This document shows positions 41,779-50,958 of a stretch of DNA of 57,500 nt, in pieces. This DNA comes from CAZAFL01 sp964484465 (GTDB lineage: Bacteria; Bacteroidota; Ignavibacteria; UBA10030; SZUA-254). Both the position numbers and the translations under genes were made by a program. The notes under the pieces are model-generated. The model searched no databases. It was not told the origin of the DNA and was given only the letters and a program-made list of their open reading frames with translations. The DNA lies in NCBI GenBank assembly GCA_964484465.1, contig CAZAFL010000022.1, positions 1 to 57,500 of the forward strand, written 5' to 3'. How positions within the stretch are numbered: position 1 is the stretch's first letter; each line of letters begins with the position of its first letter.

Positions 41779-42597
41779 ATGAAAAAAAATGCCGGCGTCA
41801 TTACATTCGTATCATGTATCCTGTTATCCTCGTTGTTTGCAATACAATGCGGGGTAAATATTTTTTCAGACAGTGATGACATCAAACTCGGCCAGCAAAT
41901 GGACGACCAGATACGGAAGGACCCAAAGGAATATCCTATTCTTATCGGACACCCTGAGGTGAAGCAGTACGTGATGGATGTAGGGAACAGAGTGCTTGCA
42001 TCCCCTGCAATCACGAAACGCGGTGTGTATGCTTACAAATATGAAATCATTCATGACGATAGCACCATCAACGCATTTTGCACGCCGGGTGGTTTTATTT
42101 ATGTATATACGGGGCTACTGAAATTTGTTGATAATGAAGCGACGTTAGCGGGTGTGATTGGGCATGAAATTGCTCACGCAGAACGCAGGCATGCGACAAA
42201 AAGAATCACAACCGCGTACGGTGCACAGATTGTCCTTTCAATTGCGCTGGGGCAGAACCCTTCACAGATTGCCGATATGACGGCAAATCTTTTTACCGGG
42301 CTCGGATTGCTTGCGAACAGCCGCTCGGATGAGTCGGAAGCGGATGAATATTCGTTGAAATATCTTTCAGGCTCGAGATATTTTCCAGGCGCAATAACAA
42401 ATTTCTTTGAGAAAATGATCACAAAAAAAGGAGGGAAGAGTGGCGGAGGACTTGACCGGTTCCTTTCGACCCATCCTCTTGACCAGGACCGCATCGACCA
42501 CGTTAACATGCTCCTGCAACAGATGGGAAATCCAAAACCATCGGATGCCAATCTCTTTACGAAACAGTTTCAGGATTTCAAAAAGAAATTGCCATAA
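41779..42597 (+). CDS. M48-family zinc metalloprotease
   Basis: 272 residues, with an N-terminal hydrophobic export signal (about 1-27, ending near AIQCG; the Cys could be lipidated, but the box is not canonical). The zinc site is HEIAHAERRH (HExxH) with the third ligand Glu in DESEADEYSLKYL. The C-terminal region LDRFLSTHPLDQDRIDHVNMLL is typical of BepA/LoiP-like M48 enzymes that handle outer-membrane protein quality. It has its own promoter candidate. Confidence 0.92.
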   Translation: MKKNAGVITFVSCILLSSLFAIQCGVNIFSDSDDIKLGQQMDDQIRKDPKEYPILIGHPEVKQYVMDVGNRVLASPAITKRGVYAYKYEIIHDDSTINAFCTPGGFIYVYTGLLKFVDNEATLAGVIGHEIAHAERRHATKRITTAYGAQIVLSIALGQNPSQIADMTANLFTGLGLLANSRSDESEADEYSLKYLSGSRYFPGAITNFFEKMITKKGGKSGGGLDRFLSTHPLDQDRIDHVNMLLQQMGNPKPSDANLFTKQFQDFKKKLP

Positions 42598-42645
42598 AAG
42601 CTGCTTTCAAGGCAAGAACGGATATTATAAGTAATTTCCCGCCGT

Positions 42646-42674
42646 TTGATTAATTAGTCTCTTTCTTGTACATT
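42646..42674 (+). promoter_or_regulatory. Candidate promoter of the CNNM-type gene
   Basis: TTGATT (42646-42651), 17-nt spacer, TACATT (42669-42674), 55 nt before the ATG. Confidence 0.55.
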
Positions 42675-42728
42675 GGCTAATATCTTTTCCTTAAATCTTT
42701 CTAAAACAAGAGGATACCGTTCTATTGC

Positions 42729-44048
42729 ATGATAGCCCAGGTCATTGTCGATATTGCGTTTATCCTTCTTCTTGTTTTAGCAAACGGATTTTTTGTCGCG
42801 TCGGAATTCGCGATTGTCAAGGTTCGTTCTTCCCAGATTGCCCAGCGGATAAAGAGTGGTCACCGCAGAGCCTGGCTTGCCAAAAATATCGTTGAACATC
42901 TCGACGCGTACCTCTCTGCTACACAACTCGGCGTTACCCTCACGAGCCTCGGCCTCGGGTGGATTGGTGAGCCTGTCATTGCCGACCTTCTTCGGGAGCC
43001 GTTTGCCGCAATAGGTATTTTCGGAGAGCATGCCGTACAGGCATTTGCCTTCGCGGTAAGTTTCGGCATCCTCACCTTTCTGCATATCATCCTGGGAGAA
43101 CTTGCACCGAAATACCTTGCCATCCAGCACGCCGAAGAGACGACGCTGATAATATCAGTTCCGCTTCAATTGTTTTACCAGGTATTCAAGCCGATTATCT
43201 GGCTTATCAACAGGGCGGCGAACCTTCTGCTGAAATTGGTGGGAATCCCCTCTGTGAGTGCAAGCGAGCTAATTCATTCGGCAGAAGAACTGCAGATGAT
43301 TGTTAATGAAGGCGCAAAAACAGGCGTCTTGAATAAGACAGAACAGGAATTGATTTCGAGCATTTTTGAATTTTCAAACACAACCGCTAAAGAAATAATG
43401 GTGCCCCGGACTGAAATGGTCGCCGTCGAAATAAAGACGCTCCGTGACCATCTTATCCGCATAGTTTCTGAAGAGGGGTATTCCCGGCTGCCAGTCTACA
43501 AAGAATCGATCGATAACATCGTCGGCATCATTTATACGAAAGACCTTATCAGTTTGCTTGAACATCGCGACCTCATTGTGTTACAGGATATTATCCGGCC
43601 GGCATATTTTGTGCCGGATGCTATCAAAATAAGTCAGCTCATGAGAAATTTGCAGGAAAAGAAAATTCATATTGCCATCGTAGTGGATGAATTCGGCGGA
43701 ACGCAGGGAATTATTACGATGGAGGATATCCTTGAGGAAATTGTCGGCGAGATTCATGATGAATACGACGAAGTGCTCAAGGACGTTGAACAATCTGCGG
43801 ATGGTTCTGCGCTGGTGAATGCGCGGATCAGTATTCATGAATTTAACAAGCGGTTCGGAGTGGAAATCCCCGAGGACCCGGAATATGAAACGCTGAACGG
43901 TTTCCTGTATAAAATTACCGGAAGAATACCCGAAATCCAGGAAGAGATCGAGCACGGTAATCTTCATATTACCGTAATGAAAAAGAGCCAGCGGCGTATC
44001 CGTCAGGTACGGGTGAGAAAAATATCCACGACATCCGCTCTCCAATAA
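42729..44048 (+). CDS. CNNM/HlyC-CorC-family membrane protein
   Basis: 439 residues. An N-terminal DUF21 (CNNM transmembrane) domain spans about 1-185 with four hydrophobic helices and GLGWIGEPVIADLL. A CBS-pair follows at about 210-335 (VPRTEMVAVE, GVIYTKDLISL, IVVDEFGGTQGIITMEDILEEIVGEI) and a CorC_HlyC domain at about 345-430. Relatives in animals and bacteria move magnesium or other divalent ions; the name 'hemolysin' is historical. Length and order are normal. Confidence 0.93.
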   Translation: MIAQVIVDIAFILLLVLANGFFVASEFAIVKVRSSQIAQRIKSGHRRAWLAKNIVEHLDAYLSATQLGVTLTSLGLGWIGEPVIADLLREPFAAIGIFGEHAVQAFAFAVSFGILTFLHIILGELAPKYLAIQHAEETTLIISVPLQLFYQVFKPIIWLINRAANLLLKLVGIPSVSASELIHSAEELQMIVNEGAKTGVLNKTEQELISSIFEFSNTTAKEIMVPRTEMVAVEIKTLRDHLIRIVSEEGYSRLPVYKESIDNIVGIIYTKDLISLLEHRDLIVLQDIIRPAYFVPDAIKISQLMRNLQEKKIHIAIVVDEFGGTQGIITMEDILEEIVGEIHDEYDEVLKDVEQSADGSALVNARISIHEFNKRFGVEIPEDPEYETLNGFLYKITGRIPEIQEEIEHGNLHITVMKKSQRRIRQVRVRKISTTSALQ

Positions 44049-44091
44049 GTATGCTCGTGATCTTTTCCCGTTCTTCTTACGGATGTGGTTG

Positions 44092-45210
44092 ATGAACGTG
44101 CTCGTAGTTTCGCATAGCAGCATCGTCGGTTCCTATCGGGGAAAGCTTCATGAGTTAGCGCAATTGCAGGATGCGCACGTTAGGCTTATCGTTCCTCCAG
44201 AATGGAACGAAGGGGGACGTCGCGTTATTGCCGCCGAACATGAACCATCTGCCCTTCAAACGGCTGTTCTTCCCGCATACAGGTTAAACCGCGTTGCGTC
44301 GTATTTTTATCATCCATTTGTTTTCAGGAAAACGGTCTCTTCGTTTGCTCCAAACCTTCTTTACATTGAGGAAGAACCGTGGAGCGTTGTTGCGTGGCAG
44401 GCAACAAGATATGCAGAAGCTCATAATGTAAAACTTGTTTTTTTTACATGGGAGAATATCTGGAAACGGTACAAGAACGTTTCCGAACGAATTCTGAAGT
44501 ATGTCCTGAACACTGCTGCAGGCGCGGTTGCAGGTTCGCATGAGGCGGCTTCAATTCTGGAGCGACGGGGATTTGCCAAACCCGTAACGGTTTTTCCGCA
44601 ATATGGCGTTGACGTTATTATGTGTGAAAAGAGTGAACAAACCTCCCGGATTGATTCGCTACCGCGACCTGTGATCTCCTACATGGGCAGGCTCGAACAT
44701 GAAAAAGGAATACACCTCCTGCTCGAAGCTGTGGCGCGTCTACCTGGAAACTGGAGCCTCCTCATTATTGGAACTGGAACAGCAAAAGATGAGTTGAAGC
44801 TGCTCGCTGAAAGGCTGCATATCCATCATCAGGTGAAATTTGTCGAAGCTGTACCGCATGAAGAAGTACAACGCTACCTACAGCAGGTTGATATTCTTGT
44901 CCTCCCATCCCTTACAACTCCCGAATGGAAAGAACAATTTGGGAGAATCCTCATCGAGGCGATGGCATGCGGGGTGACGGTCGTGGGGTCAAATTCCGGC
45001 GCGATTCCTGAAGTTATTGGGGATGCCGGACAGATATTTCAGGAGAATGATTCGGCTGACCTTGCAGGGAAGCTCTCGTTCTTGTTAGAAAACACATCCG
45101 TACAAGATGAATATATCAGCCGGGCGAAGGTCAGAATTCAAAACTTGTATACAAATAAGGTTCTTGCGAAAAAGCTCCATGATTTTTTTAACCGCATTTT
45201 GTCCCCATGA
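44092..45210 (+). CDS. GT4-family glycosyltransferase (glycan cluster, first gene)
   Basis: 372 residues from this start (a start 9 nt earlier is equally possible). GT-B fold with the GT4 donor motif in GRILIEAMACGVTVVGSNSGAIPEVIGDAG and ISYMGRLEHEKGIHLLLEAV. The N-terminal VLVVSHSSIVGSYRGKLHEL is very like that of the protein at 49831-50958, as are the regions around LPSLTTPEWKEQFGR, so the two are paralogs. It adds a sugar to a lipid-linked glycan; donor and acceptor unknown. It heads the polysaccharide cluster. Confidence 0.9.
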   Translation: MNVLVVSHSSIVGSYRGKLHELAQLQDAHVRLIVPPEWNEGGRRVIAAEHEPSALQTAVLPAYRLNRVASYFYHPFVFRKTVSSFAPNLLYIEEEPWSVVAWQATRYAEAHNVKLVFFTWENIWKRYKNVSERILKYVLNTAAGAVAGSHEAASILERRGFAKPVTVFPQYGVDVIMCEKSEQTSRIDSLPRPVISYMGRLEHEKGIHLLLEAVARLPGNWSLLIIGTGTAKDELKLLAERLHIHHQVKFVEAVPHEEVQRYLQQVDILVLPSLTTPEWKEQFGRILIEAMACGVTVVGSNSGAIPEVIGDAGQIFQENDSADLAGKLSFLLENTSVQDEYISRAKVRIQNLYTNKVLAKKLHDFFNRILSP

Positions 45211-45247
45211 AGTCTGGATTTTCGCGCAAACATCTATGTATCACTGA

Positions 45248-46669
45248 ATGAGAACCGGACAACTCCTTATCAAGAACCTTTTTTCACTTGTGACGGCCGA
45301 AACTGTCGCAAGGGTTGTCGGCTTCATAACGACTGCTTATCTTGGGCGTATCCTCGGTGTGGATGGATTTGGAAAGCTAGGGTTTGCGCAATCGTTCTCG
45401 TCTTACTTCATTATCGTTGCAGTGCTGGGGCTCAACGCGTACGGAATCCGTGAGATAGCGAGGCGAAGAGATAGGTTGCAACAGCTGGTCGGACAAATCT
45501 TTGGAATAAAAGTGATTACAACGCTTGTATCATTTGTAAGCTTGCTGATTATTGTCCGTTTCCTGGATCGCCCGCAAGATGTTCGGTGGTTGATGGCGCT
45601 CCTTGCGTTGTCGGTGTTCACCAACGGATTGACTATGGAATGGGTCTTCAGCGGCGTGGAGAAAATGGAATGGCTTGCCATCGTTGCCCTTGTACGAAAT
45701 GTACTGTACCTTGTGCTTGTATTCACACTGGTGCGTGGAAGCAACGACCTCGCACTCGTTGCCGTCACAATTCTGGTCCCTGAAACTGCCGCTGTGATTT
45801 TCTTCTATGCCCTGTACAGAAGACATTTTGGTAAGATATCCGCTTCGTTTACCACGACAGATTGGAACCCAATATTATATGCGGCTCTTCCGCTGGCATT
45901 GACCTCTTTCGTGGTTCAGATATTTTATCGTATCGATATCGTTATGCTCGGGTTCCTCACAACCGACCGTGTGACAGGCTGGTATGTTTCTGCATCGGCA
46001 ATCACCTTATCGTTGCTGGGACTGGGGTCGTTATTCAGCTCAGCACTGTATCCGACACTTTCGAGACTGTTTCATGAATCCCCTGAGCGGGCGCAACTAT
46101 TGCTTCGGTATTCAGCGCGCTTTCTTATCTCCGTCAGCCTGCCGATAGCAGTGGGAGGGGTAGTGATTGCACCGAAAATTATTCAAACGGTGTATGGTCC
46201 TGGGTATGAAGGGGCGGTGTTACCGTTTCGCATTTTGATTCTTAGTATCGTGACGTCATTTTGCAGCGTTCCCTATATCACCGCGCTGATTGCCCGCGAC
46301 GAGCGGAAGTATTTCGTTGCCGCAACTTCAACCGGTGCGGCAGTGAACTTTTTTTTGAATCTGTTCTTGATTCCACGGTATCAGCAGGTGGGCGCCGCTG
46401 TTGCAACCATTATTGCGGAAATTGTTGTGTTCTCGATTGCCTACGTGTATGGCCGGAAGGTTGTGCATTATTCTTTCGCAGGAATGTTCCCGAAACCGAT
46501 TGTTGCAGCTGCTGTGATGGGTTGTGTTGCCTGGTTGATTGACTTCAATACCGTCGCCGTTATCACGATTTCAGTTGTTGTGTATATTGTTATTATCGGG
46601 GTAATCGGAGGTGTTGAGTTTTCAGATCTCCAGGTCCTTCGTTCTAACCTTTTCAATAAAAATTCCTGA
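45248..46669 (+). CDS. Polysaccharide flippase (Wzx/oligosaccharide transporter family)
   Basis: 473 residues and roughly 14 hydrophobic helices. MOP-superfamily traits are the N-terminal YLGRILGVDGFGKLGFAQSF and the charged segment NAYGIREIARRRDRLQQ, plus MEWVFSGVEKM. It flips lipid-linked oligosaccharides across the inner membrane. It lies between two glycosyl-processing genes, as in O-antigen or capsule loci. No Wzy polymerase is seen in the window. Confidence 0.9.
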   Translation: MRTGQLLIKNLFSLVTAETVARVVGFITTAYLGRILGVDGFGKLGFAQSFSSYFIIVAVLGLNAYGIREIARRRDRLQQLVGQIFGIKVITTLVSFVSLLIIVRFLDRPQDVRWLMALLALSVFTNGLTMEWVFSGVEKMEWLAIVALVRNVLYLVLVFTLVRGSNDLALVAVTILVPETAAVIFFYALYRRHFGKISASFTTTDWNPILYAALPLALTSFVVQIFYRIDIVMLGFLTTDRVTGWYVSASAITLSLLGLGSLFSSALYPTLSRLFHESPERAQLLLRYSARFLISVSLPIAVGGVVIAPKIIQTVYGPGYEGAVLPFRILILSIVTSFCSVPYITALIARDERKYFVAATSTGAAVNFFLNLFLIPRYQQVGAAVATIIAEIVVFSIAYVYGRKVVHYSFAGMFPKPIVAAAVMGCVAWLIDFNTVAVITISVVVYIVIIGVIGGVEFSDLQVLRSNLFNKNS

Positions 46670-46694
46670 GAAATGTTTCGTGAAATGTTATATT
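46666..46694 (+). promoter_or_regulatory. Weak candidate promoter inside the glycan cluster
   Basis: CTGAGA (46666-46671), 17-nt spacer, TATATT (46689-46694). The -35 box has CTG instead of TTG. It would serve the methyltransferase gene at 46763. Confidence 0.3.
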
Positions 46695-46762
46695 GTGTAT
46701 GAGATGCTCAAATAATCAGGCTCATCGATCCGTGTTTCTGCCGGAGATAAACTCTTAAAGCT

Positions 46763-47653
46763 ATGCAACTCATTCAACCTGGAAATTTTGTTCTCGAAAT
46801 CGGGAGCGGTGATAATCCGAATCCTCGTTCGCATATTTTGGTCGATAAATTTTTTGAACCGTCACCTCATCGCAAGAATACACCGATGAAAATCGATGAC
46901 CGTCCGGTTCTTGTTGCGGATGTCGAGAGATTGCCATTTAAGGATGGAGCATTCGATTATGTGATTTGTTCTCACCTGGTTGAACATATTCCGGATGTCG
47001 GGCAGGCTTTTCGGGAACTGATGCGTGTTGCCAGAGCGGGATATATTGAAACTCCGTCTGTCTATGCCGAGCGGATCGTCGGTAAACATGATATTCATCT
47101 GTGGTATGTGTACTCCGACGGAAAGCAATTATTCCTGAACCGGAAAACACCGCAAAATGCTTCCCCCTATACCATCCCCGAAGTGTTTGATTATCTTTTT
47201 TCCGACGTATTCTGGGCATTTCCACGTCTCTTTATCGTCCGGTTCGAATGGTCGGGAACAATCGATTATAAAATCATTTCCGATAACGACATGGAAGAGA
47301 AATATAGGCAGTATACGAATTTTATAGGGAGCGAGGTGAGAGGGTTGAAGGAATTTGACCGTCGGCGATTGAAATTCGGTGCGTTTCTTGCAAAACGCGA
47401 GATTTTCAATTTTTGTCGGAAATTTTTTCCCGCAATTGTTGAAAAATACGATAGCTGGGAAAAATCCCGTTTGAAAATAAAATGGCGGTTTCAACCACAA
47501 CGTCAGGCTGAGAATATCCGTTCGAAATTGGATTCGGTATTATGTTGTCCCGGTTGCCACGGCAATCTTAAGAACGACCTCTCAAGTTATCTCTGCATAT
47601 CGTGCGGGTGCCGCTTTGAAGTCAACGATGGTGTGCCCAATTTTCTTCAATAG
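46763..47653 (+). CDS. SAM-dependent methyltransferase with C-terminal Trm112-like zinc ribbon
   Basis: 296 residues. The Rossmann SAM site is VLEIGSGDNPNPRSHI (about 12-27), followed by LPFKDGAFDYVICSHLVEHIPD typical of the Methyltransf_11 group. The last 40 residues hold CCPGC...CISCGCRFEVNDGVPNFL, like a Trm112/UPF0434 zinc ribbon normally found as a separate protein. It may methylate a sugar or lipid-linked intermediate of the glycan cluster. The fusion of the two parts is the interesting feature. Confidence 0.85.
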   Translation: MQLIQPGNFVLEIGSGDNPNPRSHILVDKFFEPSPHRKNTPMKIDDRPVLVADVERLPFKDGAFDYVICSHLVEHIPDVGQAFRELMRVARAGYIETPSVYAERIVGKHDIHLWYVYSDGKQLFLNRKTPQNASPYTIPEVFDYLFSDVFWAFPRLFIVRFEWSGTIDYKIISDNDMEEKYRQYTNFIGSEVRGLKEFDRRRLKFGAFLAKREIFNFCRKFFPAIVEKYDSWEKSRLKIKWRFQPQRQAENIRSKLDSVLCCPGCHGNLKNDLSSYLCISCGCRFEVNDGVPNFLQ

Positions 47654-47683
47654 CCTGTCCCTGAACCCGCGGTGCAAGCAATC

Positions 47684-48619
47684 ATGAATGTCTCTGTCAT
47701 TGCCACAGTCTTGAATGAACAGGATTCAATCCGGTTGTTTCTCAACGACCTCGTATCGCAGTCACGCACACCTTCAGAGATCGTTATCGTCGATGGAGGT
47801 TCGACCGATGGAACGATCGACACAATTGAAAGCATTGCTTCCAAGCACCCGATGTTGAGACTCGTTGTTGAGAAGGGATGTAATGTAGCGCGTGGAAGGA
47901 ATATCGCCATTGAGCATGCACGGTATGATTACATTGCGATGACCGATGCAGGCTGTCGGGTCAATAAACATTGGCTTCAGGAATTAATCAAGCCGTTCGA
48001 AGGGCAGGATGATGTCGATGTGGTTGGTGGGCGCACAGAAATTGATGCCCGCAATTCATTTGAGCGGTGGGTGGGTTATCTGAATAAACCTTTTGAAAAG
48101 CTGGACATTCGGGACTATCTCCCTACCGCGAGATCTCTCGCATTGAGAAAAAGGTGGTGGGAGAGAGTAGGAGGATTCCCGGAAGGTTTATCGATGTGGG
48201 CTGAAGATGCGGTCTTTATGCTTCGGCTGAAAGCACAACATGTGCGCCTTGTGCTCGCTCCCGGCGCGATTGTCTATTGGCGGCCGAGAGGTAATCTTAA
48301 GGAATTTTGCAGGCAATATTTTGAATACGGAATCGGTGACGGAGAAGCCCGCATTCATTCGATGTTGTTTCTCAAGAGGTTAGGGTTGTTCCTCAGCGTA
48401 ATATTTTTCTTTGTGGGTTTCGCTATTGATCCAATTGTCCCTCTCATGTGCCTTGTGGTGTTGCTCGTCGCGTTTATCCAAATCGTGCTGCCCTTGAAAA
48501 CGGCTTCCTTGCCATGGTGGAAATTAATTCCCCTTTTTTTTCTCACATTGGTGAAAGAAGTTTCCCAGTTGTTAGGATATTGCGTCGGCAGGTCGAAAGC
48601 GAAGAGAACGCTTGCATGA
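47684..48619 (+). CDS. GT2-family glycosyltransferase with C-terminal membrane helices
   Basis: 311 residues. GT-A signatures are VSVIATVLNEQDSI, the DXD-like VIVDGGSTDGTID and MTDAGCRVN, with the acceptor motif MWAEDAVFMLRL (ED). Two or three hydrophobic helices lie at about 230-300. I chose ATG 47684 (MNVSVIATVLNE) over the GTG at 47672. Its stop overlaps the next start by 4 nt (ATGA). Confidence 0.9.
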   Translation: MNVSVIATVLNEQDSIRLFLNDLVSQSRTPSEIVIVDGGSTDGTIDTIESIASKHPMLRLVVEKGCNVARGRNIAIEHARYDYIAMTDAGCRVNKHWLQELIKPFEGQDDVDVVGGRTEIDARNSFERWVGYLNKPFEKLDIRDYLPTARSLALRKRWWERVGGFPEGLSMWAEDAVFMLRLKAQHVRLVLAPGAIVYWRPRGNLKEFCRQYFEYGIGDGEARIHSMLFLKRLGLFLSVIFFFVGFAIDPIVPLMCLVVLLVAFIQIVLPLKTASLPWWKLIPLFFLTLVKEVSQLLGYCVGRSKAKRTLA

Positions 48620-49800
48620 AAAAGCAGATCCTCATGTTCATGTTTAGTACGCTCGATGACATTCCCCCTGTCATCAATGAAGGCACGAGCCTCACAAAAA
48701 GCGGTTACACGTTCCGATTTCTGGGTTTGCGTTACCATCCTCATCAGCCCGGGTTTGAGGAGGCTGTACCGGGCTTTTATATCCACAGGATGAAACTCAT
48801 CACTCGCACAATCCTTGGCGAGAACGATCTTTTTCAGTCCTTCCGTTATGCAGAGTTCGCATTGCGAAGTTTTTTGTGGGGGTTGTTTCGCCGGGCTGAC
48901 CTCTTTATCGGATACGATCTTGTGACGTTACCGTATGTCTATCCACTCGCCCTTCTGAAGAGGAAACCGGTCGTCTATCGTGCAGGTGAATTGTGGGGTG
49001 AACAAACCCCCGGCATTCGTTGGGATAATTTCTGGAAACGGCTCGACAGGTTTTTTTGTCCCAGGGTTGATGCGCTCGTTGCGCCAGAAGTCAACCGGGC
49101 GTCAATTTATTTCAAAGAGTATGGAGCTGTTACATTTCCAACCGTTGTGTTCAACTGTCCGGTGTTCATTCCTCGGCCCGCAGGTTCACACCTGCGGCAA
49201 ATTCTCAAGGAGAAAGGAATACGGGGTAATTTTATTGTTTACTATCAGGGAGGCGTCGGGTCTGCGCGAAAAATAGATAAACTTATTGAAGCGATGAGCT
49301 ATATGCCCGACGATGTGGCGTTGGTGTTGGTTGGCCGTATCACCACCTCGTTTGAACAATGGATGAACGATACTATCGCACAAAGGAATTTCAGTAATAG
49401 GGTCCTCTACATGGGCTTTCTGACTGACGGTTCTCAAAGGTTTGAATTATGTGCAGGTGCCGATGTCGGCGTTACATTCGTCAGAGAGGACTGCAGAAAC
49501 TATCAGTTTCATGCGACTGCTTCCAATAAACTATTCGAATACATGATGATGGGATTACCGATCCTTGCGACTGATTTACCGAGCTATCGCGATATCGTTG
49601 AATCAGAAAAGATCGGTGTTTGCGTTGATTCTTCAAGTCCTCGGGCAATTGCAGACGGAATTCTACAACTGTACAATAATCCGGAAAAGGTCAAACAGAT
49701 GAGGATGAACGGGTTGCGCCTGACTGCCGACCGGTACAACTGGGATAAGGAATTCCCGAAATTGCTTCAGCTGTATGAGAATTTGATGAGAAGGAAGTGA
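48616..49800 (+). CDS. GT4-like glycosyltransferase
   Basis: 394 residues, GT-B fold. The nucleotide-sugar half has VLVGRI, DVGVTFVRED and FHATASNKLFEYMMMGLPILATDLPSYRDIVESEKIGVCV. The earlier in-frame ATG (48448) would add 56 residues that overlap the GT2 gene; I chose 48616 because of the ATGA overlap. The N-terminal half is poorly conserved, so it may act on an unusual acceptor. Confidence 0.85.
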   Translation: MKKQILMFMFSTLDDIPPVINEGTSLTKSGYTFRFLGLRYHPHQPGFEEAVPGFYIHRMKLITRTILGENDLFQSFRYAEFALRSFLWGLFRRADLFIGYDLVTLPYVYPLALLKRKPVVYRAGELWGEQTPGIRWDNFWKRLDRFFCPRVDALVAPEVNRASIYFKEYGAVTFPTVVFNCPVFIPRPAGSHLRQILKEKGIRGNFIVYYQGGVGSARKIDKLIEAMSYMPDDVALVLVGRITTSFEQWMNDTIAQRNFSNRVLYMGFLTDGSQRFELCAGADVGVTFVREDCRNYQFHATASNKLFEYMMMGLPILATDLPSYRDIVESEKIGVCVDSSSPRAIADGILQLYNNPEKVKQMRMNGLRLTADRYNWDKEFPKLLQLYENLMRRK

Positions 49801-49830
49801 TAACGAGGGAACGGCGATGGTGAGAATGAT

Positions 49831-50958
49831 ATGAAGATTCTAATGATATCTTTCACATCATTAATTCAGGAACTCTATCACGGAAAGCCGCGTGAGATTG
49901 CAAAACTTCCCGGAGTGACCCTGACTGTGCTTGTCCCGCCATACTGGAAAGAACTCTGGAGTCGCCAAAAGCGCTTCCTTGAAGTACGTGATGCGGAAAC
50001 TTACACCATCAAAATTTGTGACACGTACTTTAGCGGCAACCTGCATTTATCGGTCTTTAGAGAAAAAATTCGTTCTCTTCTGAAAAAAATGCGCCCGGAT
50101 ATTATTGATATAGAAGACGAACCCTTCAATCTTGGAAGCGCCCAGATAATTTTGTTACGGAATATGTTTTCCCCGCACAGTCGAATAGTAATGCACGTTT
50201 CACAAAGCGATTATAAGAAATATCCAGTGCCGTTCAACTTTATCGAACAGTATGCCTACAGGAATGTTTCTGCATTTCTGGCACGCAATGAAGACGCTGT
50301 CGCTGTATTGCGGAAGAAAGAGTACACTGGTAAAGTTGAAATCGTTCCTCACGGCGTCGACCCCAATCAGTTCTCCTGGACGAGGCACGACGCAAGAAAG
50401 AGTCTGGGCTGGTCAAATGACATGGTAGTCGGTTATATCGGTGCCCTCGCGGAACACAAAGGTCTTGACACATTATTACGTGCTGCAGCGGGACTGAATT
50501 GTAAAATTGTGTTTGTGGGTGACGGGACCTATCGTAAAGAGATTGAACGACTATCGGGGCAGCTAAACCTTGGTGACCGACTTCAAATGATTCCGCCGGT
50601 GCCTCATCGTGAAATTCCGAAATACCTTGCCGCGATGGATATATTCGTTCTCCCGTCGAGGACCACAGAACGCTGGCGTGAGAAATTTGGCAGAGTTCTC
50701 ATTGAAGCAATGGCATCGGGGACGCCGGTAATCGGGTCGGATTCCGGCGAAATTCCACATGTCGTTGGAGATGCGGGCATTATATTTCATGAAGGTGCGT
50801 CAGAGGAGCTCGCAAACCGGCTTTCATTTCTTCTGACCCAACCGCAGGAGCGTCGGCAAATGGCTGAGAAGGGGAGATTGCGTGTCCGTAACCATTATTC
50901 ATGGAGTATCATCGCGCAAAGGACGTACGCATTGTACAGAGAGGTTCTGGGTCATTGA
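49831..50958 (+). CDS. GT4-family glycosyltransferase (paralog of 44092-45210)
   Basis: 375 residues. GT4 motifs: VGYIGALAEHKGLDTLLRAA, VLPSRTTERWREKFGRVLIEAMASGTPVIGSDSGEIPHVVGDAG. The pattern xMISFTSLIQELYHGKPREIAKL mirrors the start of the first GT4 gene of the cluster. The stop overlaps the next gene's TTG start (TTGA). Confidence 0.9.
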   Translation: MKILMISFTSLIQELYHGKPREIAKLPGVTLTVLVPPYWKELWSRQKRFLEVRDAETYTIKICDTYFSGNLHLSVFREKIRSLLKKMRPDIIDIEDEPFNLGSAQIILLRNMFSPHSRIVMHVSQSDYKKYPVPFNFIEQYAYRNVSAFLARNEDAVAVLRKKEYTGKVEIVPHGVDPNQFSWTRHDARKSLGWSNDMVVGYIGALAEHKGLDTLLRAAAGLNCKIVFVGDGTYRKEIERLSGQLNLGDRLQMIPPVPHREIPKYLAAMDIFVLPSRTTERWREKFGRVLIEAMASGTPVIGSDSGEIPHVVGDAGIIFHEGASEELANRLSFLLTQPQERRQMAEKGRLRVRNHYSWSIIAQRTYALYREVLGH

